Source: Streptomyces sp. DG2A-72 (GTDB lineage: Bacteria > Actinomycetota > Actinomycetes > Streptomycetales > Streptomycetaceae). Taken from it: a DNA stretch of 64,000 nucleotides. Where the stretch lies: NCBI RefSeq assembly GCF_030499575.1, contig NZ_JASTLC010000001.1:3062001-3126000 (forward strand), read 5' to 3'. Numbering within the stretch: the first letter of the stretch is position 1; the number at the start of each line of letters is the position of its first letter. The translations under genes and the position numbers were made by a program. This document shows, in pieces, positions 1-7,851 of this stretch. The notes under the pieces are model-generated. The model had not been told where the DNA came from and did not search any database. It saw nothing but the letters and a program-made list of their open reading frames with translations.

Positions 1-100
1 CGCCGGCCTTGAGGCCGCCCTCGGCGACGTACTGGCGCAGCCGGTCCAGCACCTGCTCGTAGAGGCGCTGCTTGCTCATGGGGCGCAGGGCGTCGGTCAC
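1..100 (-). CDS. FadR/GntR-family regulator, N-terminus only (cut by window edge)
   Basis: Reading the minus strand from a GTG at 100 gives VTDALRPMSKQRLYEQVLDR followed by LRQYVAEGGLKAG, the start of a GntR/FadR winged-helix domain. An AGGGGGA ribosome binding site lies just upstream (101-108). Only about 33 codons are in the window. The gene is divergent from the malonate genes, and FadR-type regulators (MatR/MdcY-like) commonly control malonate catabolism, so it is probably the local regulator; that role is inference. The octamer repeats and palindromes between the two genes are the likely operators. Confidence 0.75.
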   Translation of the reverse strand, partial: MTDALRPMSKQRLYEQVLDRLRQYVAEGGLKAG

Positions 101-141
101 GGGTCCCCCTCTCGTGGGGAGGGTAACACTGGGTGGTCGAG

Positions 142-262
142 TGGTTCATTGGCTCACTGGCTCACTGGACTATTGGCTCAGCCAATTCTCGCGCGGCCCC
201 TTGACGCGCCGGACAGCCGGGCCCACGCTAACCAGCCAGTCGGGCGAAGTGGTTCAGCCACT
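142..262. promoter_or_regulatory. Octamer repeats and palindromes between regulator and matC-like gene
   Basis: Five 8-bp units in tandem (142-181) follow the pattern TGGNNCAN: TGGTTCAT, TGGCTCAC, TGGCTCAC, TGGACTAT, TGGCTCAG. The last unit is the left arm of a perfect palindrome, ATTGGCTCAGCCAAT (172-186). A related imperfect palindrome, AGTGGTTCAGCCACT, sits at 248-262. Shared TGG-YTCAGCCA cores suggest operator sites for the divergent FadR-type regulator. Operator function is inferred; the repeats are directly visible. Confidence 0.5.
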
Positions 263-328
263 CGTCCACTCACCCTTCGCGATCGGTCCGTCCACTCACC
301 GCTCCGGGACCCAAAGGCGGGAGCCCGT

Positions 329-1723
329 ATGTCCTCCGAACTCATCTCGATCCTCGTCCTCGTCGTGGTGTTCGTCATCGCCACCACGCGTTCCATCAAC
401 ATGGGCGCGCTCGCCTTCGCCGCCGCCTTCGCGGTGGGCGAGCTCGTCGCCGACCTCGACGCGGACGGCATCTTCGCCGGCTTCCCCGGGGACCTGTTCG
501 TCGTCCTCGTCGGCGTCACGTATCTGTTCGCGATCGCGCGGGCCAACGGCACCACCGACTGGCTGGTCCACGCGGCCATCCGGCTCGTACGGGGGCGGGT
601 GGCGCTGATCCCGTGGGTGATGTTCGCGATCACCGGGGCGCTCACGGCGATCGGCGCGGTCAGTCCGGCCGCGGTCGCGATCGTCGCGCCCATCGCGCTG
701 AGCTTCGCCTCCCGTTACGGGATCAGCCCGCTGCTGATGGGCGCGATGGTGGTGCACGGCGCCCAGGCCGGCGGGTTCTCGCCGATCAGCATCTACGGTT
801 CGATCGTCAACGGGATCGTGGAGCGCGAGAAGCTCCCCGGCAACGAACTCGCCCTCTTCCTCGCCTCGCTCCTCGTCAACCTGGTCATCGCGGGCGTGGT
901 GTTCGTCCTCTTCGGCGGGCTGAAGCTGTGGACGCAGGGCGCGGTGGCGACAGGGACGGGGACGGGGACGGAAGCTGGTGACTCCGGCAACAGCGGCGGT
1001 ACGGAGAAGCAGCGCCCGGAGCCGAACGGCACCGGCACCTCCCCCGCTCCCACCTCCCCCTCCCCCACAGCCATCACCACCACCGCCACCACCACCCCCC
1101 GCCCCGACGCGCCCCCCGACATCCGCCTCACCCCCGCCCGTGTCACCACCCTCGTCGCCCTGGTCGCCCTCGTCGTCGCCGTGCTCGCCTTCGATCTCGA
1201 CGCCGGGCTCACCGCGATCACGCTCGCCGTGGTCCTCAGCGCCGCCTGGCCGGAGGACAGCAAGAAGGCGGTCGGGCAGATCGCATGGCCGACAGTGCTG
1301 GTGATCTGCGGTGTGCTCACGTACGTCGGTGTGCTGGAGGAGATGGGCACGATCACCTGGGCGGGCGAGGGCGTCAGCGACATCGGTGTGCCGCTGCTGT
1401 CCGCCGTGCTGCTGTGCTACATCGGGGCGATCGTCTCGGCGTTCGCGTCGTCCGTGGGCATCATGGGCGCGCTGATTCCGCTGGCGGTGCCGTTCCTCGC
1501 GGAGGGGGATGTGGGCGCGGTCGCCATGGTGGCGGCGTTCGCGGTGTCGGCGACGGTCGTGGACGTCAGCCCGTTCTCGACGAACGGCGCACTGGTCCTG
1601 GCCGCCGCGCCGGACGTCGACCGCGAGCGATTCTTCAGGCAGCTGATGGTGTACGGAGGGATCGTGGTGGCGGCGGTACCCGCGGTGGTGTGGCTGGTGC
1701 TGGTGGTGCCCGGCTGGGGGTAG
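329..1723 (+). CDS. MatC-like / SLC13-type permease (probable malonate uptake)
   Basis: A 464-residue, highly hydrophobic integral membrane protein starting at ATG 329, with AAAGGCGGGAG upstream as ribosome binding site; an in-frame ATG at 149 would add 60 non-homologous residues. The N-terminal half resembles the dicarboxylate carrier MatC N-terminal domain (GALAFAAAFAVGELVADLDA; ITGALTAIGAVSPAAVAIVAPIA). A Thr/Pro-rich linker of roughly 65 residues joins it to the second membrane half, which ends near DVSPFSTNGALVLA, a typical ion-transporter hairpin. It lies directly upstream of a MatB-like synthetase, so the substrate is probably malonate or a related dicarboxylate. The substrate is inferred from context. 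Confidence 0.8.
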   Translation: MSSELISILVLVVVFVIATTRSINMGALAFAAAFAVGELVADLDADGIFAGFPGDLFVVLVGVTYLFAIARANGTTDWLVHAAIRLVRGRVALIPWVMFAITGALTAIGAVSPAAVAIVAPIALSFASRYGISPLLMGAMVVHGAQAGGFSPISIYGSIVNGIVEREKLPGNELALFLASLLVNLVIAGVVFVLFGGLKLWTQGAVATGTGTGTEAGDSGNSGGTEKQRPEPNGTGTSPAPTSPSPTAITTTATTTPRPDAPPDIRLTPARVTTLVALVALVVAVLAFDLDAGLTAITLAVVLSAAWPEDSKKAVGQIAWPTVLVICGVLTYVGVLEEMGTITWAGEGVSDIGVPLLSAVLLCYIGAIVSAFASSVGIMGALIPLAVPFLAEGDVGAVAMVAAFAVSATVVDVSPFSTNGALVLAAAPDVDRERFFRQLMVYGGIVVAAVPAVVWLVLVVPGWG

Positions 1724-1793
1724 ATCCCCGGTCGCCTTCGCGGCAACGAGACAACAGTCGCAGCAGCGAGACAACAATTAAGGAGTACGACGC

Positions 1794-3257
1794 GTGTCCT
1801 CTCTCTTCCCCACCCTGACCCATGGCCCGACCGCCGACCGGCCCGCGCTGCGGTTCGGCGACCGCTCCCTGACCTACGGGCAGCTCGCCGCCGCGGCCGG
1901 CGCGACGGCCGGGAGAATCCGGGGCGCGGGGCGGGTGGCCGTCTGGGCGACCCCGGCGCTGGAGACGGCCGTCGCCGTGGTGGCGGCGCTGGAGGCCGGG
2001 GTGGCCGTCGTACCGCTGAACCCGAAGTCGGGCGAGAAGGAGCTGGGGCACATCCTGGCCGACAGCGCCCCGTCGGCCGTACTGACCGCACCCGGCACTG
2101 AACTCCCATCCCTCGTAAGCGACTTGCAGCGGATCGACGTAGACCCGCAAGCCACCGGCGCCTCCGCCCCCGAAGCCCCCGAAGCCCCCGTGTCCCCCGA
2201 AGATCCCGCCCTCGTCGTCTACACCTCCGGCACCACCGGCCCACCCAAGGGCGCCGTCCTCCCGCGCCGCGCGCTCGCCACCACCCTCGACGCGCTCGCC
2301 GACGCCTGGCAGTGGACCGGCGACGACATCCTCGTCCACGGCCTCCCCCTGTTCCATGTGCACGGTCTCGTCCTGGGCGTCCTCGGCCCGCTGCGGCGCG
2401 GTGGGTCCGTCCGCCACCTCGGCCGGTTCAGCACGGAGGGCGTGACACGCGAGCTGAACGACGGCGCGACCATGCTCTTCGGCGTACCGACGATGTACCA
2501 CCGCATCGCCCAAGCCCTGCCCGGCGAACCGGAGTTGGCGAAGGCTCTCGCCCATGCCCGGCTGCTCGTCTCCGGGTCGGCCGCGCTGCCCGTGCACGAC
2601 CACGAGCGGATCGCGGCGGCGACCGGCCGCCGGGTGATCGAGCGGTACGGCATGACGGAGACGCTGATGAACACCAGCGTGCGGGCCGACGGGGAGCCGC
2701 GGGCGGGGACGGTGGGCGTACCGCTGCCGGGCGTGGAGCTGCGGCTCGTCGAGGAGGACGGGGCGGCCATCACGTCGTACGACGGCGAGACCGTGGGGGA
2801 GATCCAGGTGCGCGGGCCGAACCTGTTCACCGAGTACCTCAACCGGCCGGACGCGACGGCCGCCGCGTTCACCGCCGACGGCTGGTTCCGTACCGGTGAC
2901 ATGGCGGTGCGGGACCCCGACGGCTATGTCCGGATCGTCGGGCGCAAGGCCACCGACCTGATCAAGAGCGGGGGGTACAAGATCGGGGCGGGCGAGATCG
3001 AGAACGCGCTGCTGGAGCACCCGGGGGTGCGGGAGGCCGCGGTCACCGGTGAGCCCGACGCCGACCTGGGTGAGCGGATCGTCGCCTGGATCGTCCCCGC
3101 GGATCCCCAATCCCCGCCCGCCGACGACGAGTTGGCCGATCACGTGGCCCGTCGCCTCGCCCCGCACAAGCGACCGCGCGTCGTGCGTCACCTCGACGCC
3201 CTGCCCCGCAACGACATGGGGAAGATCATGAAGCGGGAGCTGAGCACCGATGGCTGA
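1794..3257 (+). CDS. matB: Malonyl-CoA synthetase (acyl-CoA synthetase, MatB-like)
   Basis: A 487-residue ANL-superfamily ligase. The GTG start at 1794 is set by TTAAGGAG at 1778-1785. Visible motifs are the P-loop YTSGTTGPPKG (143-153), RYGMTE (about 283), GWFRTGDM (about 363), the hinge/A8 segment GRKATDLIKSGGYKIGAGEIE near 383 and the catalytic-lysine segment NDMGKIMKREL (about 478). MatB adenylates malonate or methylmalonate and transfers it to CoA; in Streptomyces it supplies polyketide extender units. Size and neighbours fit MatB rather than acetyl-CoA synthetase (about 650 residues). It overlaps the next gene by 8 bp, so the two are translationally coupled. Confidence 0.85.
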   Translation: MSSLFPTLTHGPTADRPALRFGDRSLTYGQLAAAAGATAGRIRGAGRVAVWATPALETAVAVVAALEAGVAVVPLNPKSGEKELGHILADSAPSAVLTAPGTELPSLVSDLQRIDVDPQATGASAPEAPEAPVSPEDPALVVYTSGTTGPPKGAVLPRRALATTLDALADAWQWTGDDILVHGLPLFHVHGLVLGVLGPLRRGGSVRHLGRFSTEGVTRELNDGATMLFGVPTMYHRIAQALPGEPELAKALAHARLLVSGSAALPVHDHERIAAATGRRVIERYGMTETLMNTSVRADGEPRAGTVGVPLPGVELRLVEEDGAAITSYDGETVGEIQVRGPNLFTEYLNRPDATAAAFTADGWFRTGDMAVRDPDGYVRIVGRKATDLIKSGGYKIGAGEIENALLEHPGVREAAVTGEPDADLGERIVAWIVPADPQSPPADDELADHVARRLAPHKRPRVVRHLDALPRNDMGKIMKRELSTDG

Positions 3258-4689
3258 CCGTCTCACCGCCCGCGAGATGATCGCCCTCGTCGCCGACGGC
3301 TTCTCCGAACTCCCGCCCCCGCCGGATCAGTCCGCCCCGGACGGCCCCCTCGCCTGGCAGGGTTACGACGCCTCGCGCGCCCGCGCCGCCGAACGCACGG
3401 GCGAGCAGGAGTCCGTCGTCTGCGGCACGGCACACATCGAGGGCACGCACGCGCTGCTGATCGCCTTCGAATTCGGTTTCCTGGGCGGCTCGTTGGGCGA
3501 ACGGACCGGCGACCGCATAGAGGCCGCCCACGCTCACGCCCGCGCCCACCGTCTCCCCGTCGTCCCGCTTCTCGCCACCGGCGGCAGCCGTATGCAGGAG
3601 GGGATGCTCGCGCTCACCCAACTCCAGCGCGTGGCCCGGCAGTCCGCCCTCACCCGCGAGGCGGGCCTGCCCCAGATCGCCGTGCTCCGCGACCCGACGA
3701 CCGGCGGCGGCTGGGCCACGCTCGGCGCGGGCGCGGATGTCGTCCTCGCCCTACCCGGGGCCCAGGTCGGCTTCGCGGGCTCCCGGGTGCGGCCCCCCGA
3801 CGCGGATCCTGCCGCGTATACGGCGGAGGCGCAGGTGGCGGCCGGTGCGGCGGACGCGGCCGTACGGCCGGAGGAACTGCGGGAGACGCTGGGGCTGTGG
3901 CTGAGGCTTCTGACGGGATCGTCGGCACAGGAGGCGCCGGTCCCCCGGGCGCTGGGCGCCGCGGCGGAGCCCCCCGCAGCCGGAGCCGGCAGCACGACGG
4001 AGCCCGCCATCACGAGCGACGCGGCCGAGGCCGGGACCGGCCGCACACCGTCACCCTCCGTCCACGGCGGCACCCCGAACCTCCCGCCAACAGGCTGGGC
4101 CGCCGTCCAGCGCGCCCGCTCGCCTCAACGCCCGCGTGCCCAGGCCTACTTGGACGCCTACTTCACCCACCGCGCCGCCCTCAGCGGTGACCGCTGCGGC
4201 GGCACCGACGCGGGGATGCTCTGCGGGTTCGGCGAGCACGGCGGTCGTACGGTCGCGTACGCGGCGCAGGCCGGGACGGCGACCCGGCCCGCCGGTTACC
4301 GTACGGCCGCCCGTCTGATCAGGCTGGCCGACCGGCTCGGCATCCCCGTGCTGACGCTGGTGGACACCCCGGGTGCGGCCAATGACGCCGAGGCGGAGCG
4401 GCAGGGGGTGGGCGCGGCGATCGCGGACGTGTTCGCCGCGGTGGCCGCCGCCCGTACGCCGATCACCACCCTCCTCATCGGCGAGGGCGGCTCGGGTGGA
4501 GCGCTGGCGCTGGCCGCGCCCGGCAACACCTGGGCCACACCGGACAGTTACTTCTCGGTGATCGCACCGGGGCCGGCCGCGGCGATCCTGAAGCGTCCGC
4601 CGGAGGAGGTCGAGGCGACGGCGGACCAGCTCCGTATCCGGCCGCAGGACCTGGCGGAGCTGGGGGTGATCCGGGGCGTGGCCGACTGA
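3250..4689 (+). CDS. Fused carboxyltransferase (MdcD/MdcE-like, biotin-independent)
   Basis: 479 residues with two crotonase-fold carboxyltransferase halves. The N-terminal half (about 1-220) has FEFGFLGGSLGERTGDRIEA and GGSRMQEGMLALTQL, typical of malonate decarboxylase beta subunits. The C-terminal half (about 290-479) has TLVDTPGAANDAEAERQG and GEGGSGGALALA, typical of gamma subunits. A variable Ala/Pro-rich linker lies between. Its position immediately after matB suggests it decarboxylates malonyl-CoA, or a malonyl thioester, to the acetyl form. No acyl-carrier or transferase subunit of classical malonate decarboxylase is seen nearby, so CoA may be the direct carrier (inference). Confidence 0.75.
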   Translation: MADRLTAREMIALVADGFSELPPPPDQSAPDGPLAWQGYDASRARAAERTGEQESVVCGTAHIEGTHALLIAFEFGFLGGSLGERTGDRIEAAHAHARAHRLPVVPLLATGGSRMQEGMLALTQLQRVARQSALTREAGLPQIAVLRDPTTGGGWATLGAGADVVLALPGAQVGFAGSRVRPPDADPAAYTAEAQVAAGAADAAVRPEELRETLGLWLRLLTGSSAQEAPVPRALGAAAEPPAAGAGSTTEPAITSDAAEAGTGRTPSPSVHGGTPNLPPTGWAAVQRARSPQRPRAQAYLDAYFTHRAALSGDRCGGTDAGMLCGFGEHGGRTVAYAAQAGTATRPAGYRTAARLIRLADRLGIPVLTLVDTPGAANDAEAERQGVGAAIADVFAAVAAARTPITTLLIGEGGSGGALALAAPGNTWATPDSYFSVIAPGPAAAILKRPPEEVEATADQLRIRPQDLAELGVIRGVAD

Positions 4690-4780
4690 CTCCCGGCGGA
4701 ACCCGGTGACATCACCATGCACCGTCCGTAACAATGGAGTTCGTACAGGTCACATACATCACGGGGGATCGGGCGGCGCC

Positions 4781-5131
4781 ATGGACGGGTTGATGGAGTT
4801 CCAGACCGAGGGCGGCGCCATGGTGGTCGTGGAGGGTGTCGAGGACGAGTCGGGCGCCCGGCTGGTCTCGCGCGGCGACGGGCCGGCGCGGGCGGCGGGC
4901 ACGTTCGAGGGCGCGCTGGACGGGGTCCGGGCGGCGGCCGAGTCCGCGTTGCGGGTCTTCCGGGACGGCTCGCTGCGGCCGGAGTCGGTGGAGCTGGAGT
5001 TCGGGGTGAAGCTGACCGCCGAGTCCGGAGCGGTCATCGCCAAGGGGTCGGCGGAGGGTCATTTGGTGGTGAAGCTCAGCTGGTCCCCGGGGCAGACCCC
5101 GGCCGCACCGGAGGCCGCCGGCCGGTCATGA
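4781..5131 (+). CDS. Trypco1 / CU044_2847-family small protein of a conflict system
   Basis: 116 residues from ATG 4781; in-frame ATG 4706 is possible but adds a poorly conserved leader. The body (MEFQTEGGAMVVVEGVEDE, then an FEGALDGVRAAAESALRVFR helix and EFGVKLTAESGAVIAKGSAEGHLVVKLSW strands) matches the family called CU044_2847 or trypsin-co-occurring domain 1. These proteins are encoded beside trypsin-like proteases in bacterial conflict modules. The stop overlaps the protease start in an ATGA arrangement at 5128-5131. Molecular function is not established; an accessory or effector-partner role is inferred from co-occurrence. Confidence 0.8.
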   Translation: MDGLMEFQTEGGAMVVVEGVEDESGARLVSRGDGPARAAGTFEGALDGVRAAAESALRVFRDGSLRPESVELEFGVKLTAESGAVIAKGSAEGHLVVKLSWSPGQTPAAPEAAGRS

Positions 5132-6792
5132 GCAGCGCTGCCTGGCACGCCCGGATCTCCTGCGGGAACGAGGTCGGCGCGGGCTTCCTGGTCTCCCCCC
5201 GCCGTGTCCTCACCTGCGCCCACGTCGTGCGCTGGAGCGGCGCGTCGGCGGTGACGGTGACCTTCCCCAACAGCAGAGGGCTCGATCCGCTGCCCGCCAC
5301 CGTGACCGCCCACGGCGGCTGGTCGGGCGGCGCGGCCGACCCCGGTGATCTGGCCGTCCTCGAACTGGGCCGCGAAGTCCCGCTGGCGCCCGCCGAGTTC
5401 GCGCCGCCGGGCGCCGAACTGGGCGACCCCGCACCGACGCTCGTCGCCTACGGCTTCCCCAAGGGGTACGACGAGGGCATGCTCGCCCGGTACCAGGCCG
5501 TGCCCGGCGCACTGGTCTCGGACGAATGGCGTCAGCTGGAGGCCGTGACGGCCCACGGGCAGCCCCTGGCGGCCGGCTTCAGCGGCGCGGCGGTGACCCT
5601 CCCGGACGGCAGGGTCGTCGGCATGGTGGCGTCGGTCGCGGGTGCGCGGGACGTCCGGGTCGGGCGGATGCTGCCCACCCAGGTCATGGCCCGCTACTGG
5701 CCCGAGCTGGGCGAGCGGGTCCCCACTCCCGACCATCACCCCGATGCCGTAAGGCGGTTGTACACGCTGGTGCGAAGGGCGGTGGCGCACGACGTGGACT
5801 GCGATCCGAACCGGCTGTACGTCGATGCCGTGGGCCCGTTCGGGCCGCAGTTGCCGGAGGGCGGGTTCGCCTCGCTGGGGGCGGCTGCCGGGTATGTGCA
5901 GTGGGAGGTGCCGGGCGCGGAGGCGGTGGGCCGGTTCGCCGACCGGCTGCAGGAGCTGCTGGACGCGCCGCCCGCCCGGCCCGCCGCCGCGCACGCATGG
6001 TCGCCGATCCTGGTCGAGATCGAGCACAGCGGTGCCGGCATCGACCAGGTCACCGTCGAGGTGTCCGCCTACCGCGACGGGCACCGGCGGCGCGTCGGGT
6101 CGCGCAGGTTGCCGCGCACCGCCGTACGGGCGTACGTCCAGGAGCGCATCGACGAGGCGTTCACCCAGCTCGCTCCGGACGCGGACGAGCTGATCACGTT
6201 CGTACTGCCCCGCGAGTGGCTGAACGAACCGGTGGCGCACTGGGAGTGCGGTGAGGACGACTCCACCCCTCTGGGCTGTGCCTATCCGCTGGTCGTGGTG
6301 GACCGGTCCCGGCACCGCAGCGGGCGGCTGCGGCACCGGCTGGCCAAGCGGTGGCAGCAGCTGGACGCCTGTCCCGGCGCGCGGCTGCACCGCGTGGAGT
6401 GCGGTGCCCCGGAGCGGCCCCCGAGCCTGCGCAAGCGGCTGCGCGACCACTCCGCCGACCTGGCGGGATTCGCCTTCCCGCCGTCCACCGCACAGCCGCA
6501 CTTCGAGGTCGGCCTCAACACCCCGGTGCCGGTGCTGCTGTGGTCGCGCACGGGCTGTGCCGACCTGCGGCACGACGGTCCCTGTTCCGGAGCCGCGTTC
6601 CTCGACGAGCTGTCCGCCTCCGTCGCCGATGTCCCGCCCATCGAACTCCCGCGTCACGTCATGGAGTTGAGGGAGGCGGCGGACGCGGACGACGATCCGG
6701 AGAGCCACTGGGCGAAGGACGTCCAGCTGCTCTGGGACGACCCGCGCTGCTTCCCCGAGCCCGCCACCTCCCTGCACTCACCCGTCGCCTGA
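5128..6792 (+). CDS. Trypsin-like serine protease fused to a VMAP-C domain
   Basis: 554 residues, cytoplasmic (no signal peptide). Residues 1-200 form a trypsin-fold protease with an intact triad: His32 (VLTCAHVV), Asp74 (DPGDLAVLEL) and Ser152 (AAGFSGAAVTL). From about 215 onward is a VMAP-C-type region (PDAVRRLYTLVRRAV; WSPILVEIEHSGAGIDQVTV; FVLPREWLNEPVAHWE; PVPVLLWSR; HWAKDVQLLWDDPRCFPEP). VMAP (vWA-MoxR-associated protein) couples an N-terminal effector to a NTPase-controlled module, so the protease is the likely effector here. Family and motif reading is firm; the defensive role is inferred. Confidence 0.85.
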   Translation: MSSAAWHARISCGNEVGAGFLVSPRRVLTCAHVVRWSGASAVTVTFPNSRGLDPLPATVTAHGGWSGGAADPGDLAVLELGREVPLAPAEFAPPGAELGDPAPTLVAYGFPKGYDEGMLARYQAVPGALVSDEWRQLEAVTAHGQPLAAGFSGAAVTLPDGRVVGMVASVAGARDVRVGRMLPTQVMARYWPELGERVPTPDHHPDAVRRLYTLVRRAVAHDVDCDPNRLYVDAVGPFGPQLPEGGFASLGAAAGYVQWEVPGAEAVGRFADRLQELLDAPPARPAAAHAWSPILVEIEHSGAGIDQVTVEVSAYRDGHRRRVGSRRLPRTAVRAYVQERIDEAFTQLAPDADELITFVLPREWLNEPVAHWECGEDDSTPLGCAYPLVVVDRSRHRSGRLRHRLAKRWQQLDACPGARLHRVECGAPERPPSLRKRLRDHSADLAGFAFPPSTAQPHFEVGLNTPVPVLLWSRTGCADLRHDGPCSGAAFLDELSASVADVPPIELPRHVMELREAADADDDPESHWAKDVQLLWDDPRCFPEPATSLHSPVA

Positions 6793-6843
6793 GCCGCCCG
6801 CCGACCACCACCACGACACGAACCACCCACGGAGAGAAGATCC

Positions 6844-7851
6844 ATGCCCCTGTGGCCCGTCTACACCGGCACGACCGAGCCGCATGACGGCATCGACCGG
6901 CTGCCGCCGCCCCCGCCCTGGCGGGCCTTCGACGGTGGCCCGGTGCTCGACGCCCCGGACGGGGCCGCCGACGCGTCGGCCGTCTCCCCGGACCGCACCC
7001 ATCGCGCCGCGACGTACCGGGCCACCCCGCAGACCGTCCAACTGGTCAACGCGGCCCTGTACTTGCGCCGCCCGCTGCTGGTGACGGGGCCGCCCGGCAC
7101 CGGCAAGTCCTCCCTGGTGTACGCGGTCGCGCGCGAGCTGAGCCTCGGCCCGGTCCTGCGCTGGAACATCACCAGCCGCAGCACCCTGCACGACGGCCTC
7201 TACCAGTACGACCCGCTGTCCCGCCTGTACGCGGCCCGGCACACCCCGGCGGCGGAGACCGGCGGCGCGGGCGGCATCGAGGACCACCTCCGGCTGGGCC
7301 CGCTGGGCACCGCCCTCCTCCCCTACGCCCGGCCGCGCGCCCTGCTCATCGACGAGATCGACAAGAGCGACCTCGACCTGCCCAACGACCTGCTGAACGT
7401 GCTGGAGGAGGGCCAGTACGAGATCCCCGAACTGATCCGGGGCGCCCGCACGGCCCAGGTGATGATCGACGGCACCGACCAGCGGGCGCCGGTGCGGCGC
7501 GGCCGGGTCCGCTGCCGGGCCTTCCCCTTCGTCGTCCTCACCAGCAACGGCGAGCGTGAGTTCCCGCCCGCCTTTCTGCGCCGCTGTGTGACCTTGCACC
7601 TGCGGCAGCCCGACGACGGCCAGCTCGCCGACATCGTCCGCGCCCACTTCGACGAGGAGCCCGACGCCTACGCGCAGACCCTGATCGACCGTTTCCTGTC
7701 CCGGGTGGGCGGCGGCGACCTCGCCACCGACCAGCTGCTGAACGCCATCTACCTGGCCCGCTCCTCCGACCTGGCCGCCGAGTCCCTCGACGAGCTGGCC
7801 GAGCAGCTGATGCCGTATCTGAGCGAGGCACCGCAGACCGATGCCTTCTGA
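6844..7851 (+). CDS. MoxR-type AAA+ ATPase of the conflict module
   Basis: 335 residues from ATG 6844 with GGAGAGAAGA just upstream. Walker A is GPPGTGKS at 82-89. Walker B (ALLIDEIDKSDLDLPNDLLN) lies at about 165-185, followed by the sensor segment VLTSNGEREFPPAFLRRC near 230. This is the MoxR layout, in which hexameric ATPases remodel partner proteins, often with von Willebrand A proteins. No vWA protein is present here; the downstream 1643-residue protein would have to act as the partner. The 11-bp overlap with that gene implies coupled expression. Confidence 0.9.
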   Translation: MPLWPVYTGTTEPHDGIDRLPPPPPWRAFDGGPVLDAPDGAADASAVSPDRTHRAATYRATPQTVQLVNAALYLRRPLLVTGPPGTGKSSLVYAVARELSLGPVLRWNITSRSTLHDGLYQYDPLSRLYAARHTPAAETGGAGGIEDHLRLGPLGTALLPYARPRALLIDEIDKSDLDLPNDLLNVLEEGQYEIPELIRGARTAQVMIDGTDQRAPVRRGRVRCRAFPFVVLTSNGEREFPPAFLRRCVTLHLRQPDDGQLADIVRAHFDEEPDAYAQTLIDRFLSRVGGGDLATDQLLNAIYLARSSDLAAESLDELAEQLMPYLSEAPQTDAF

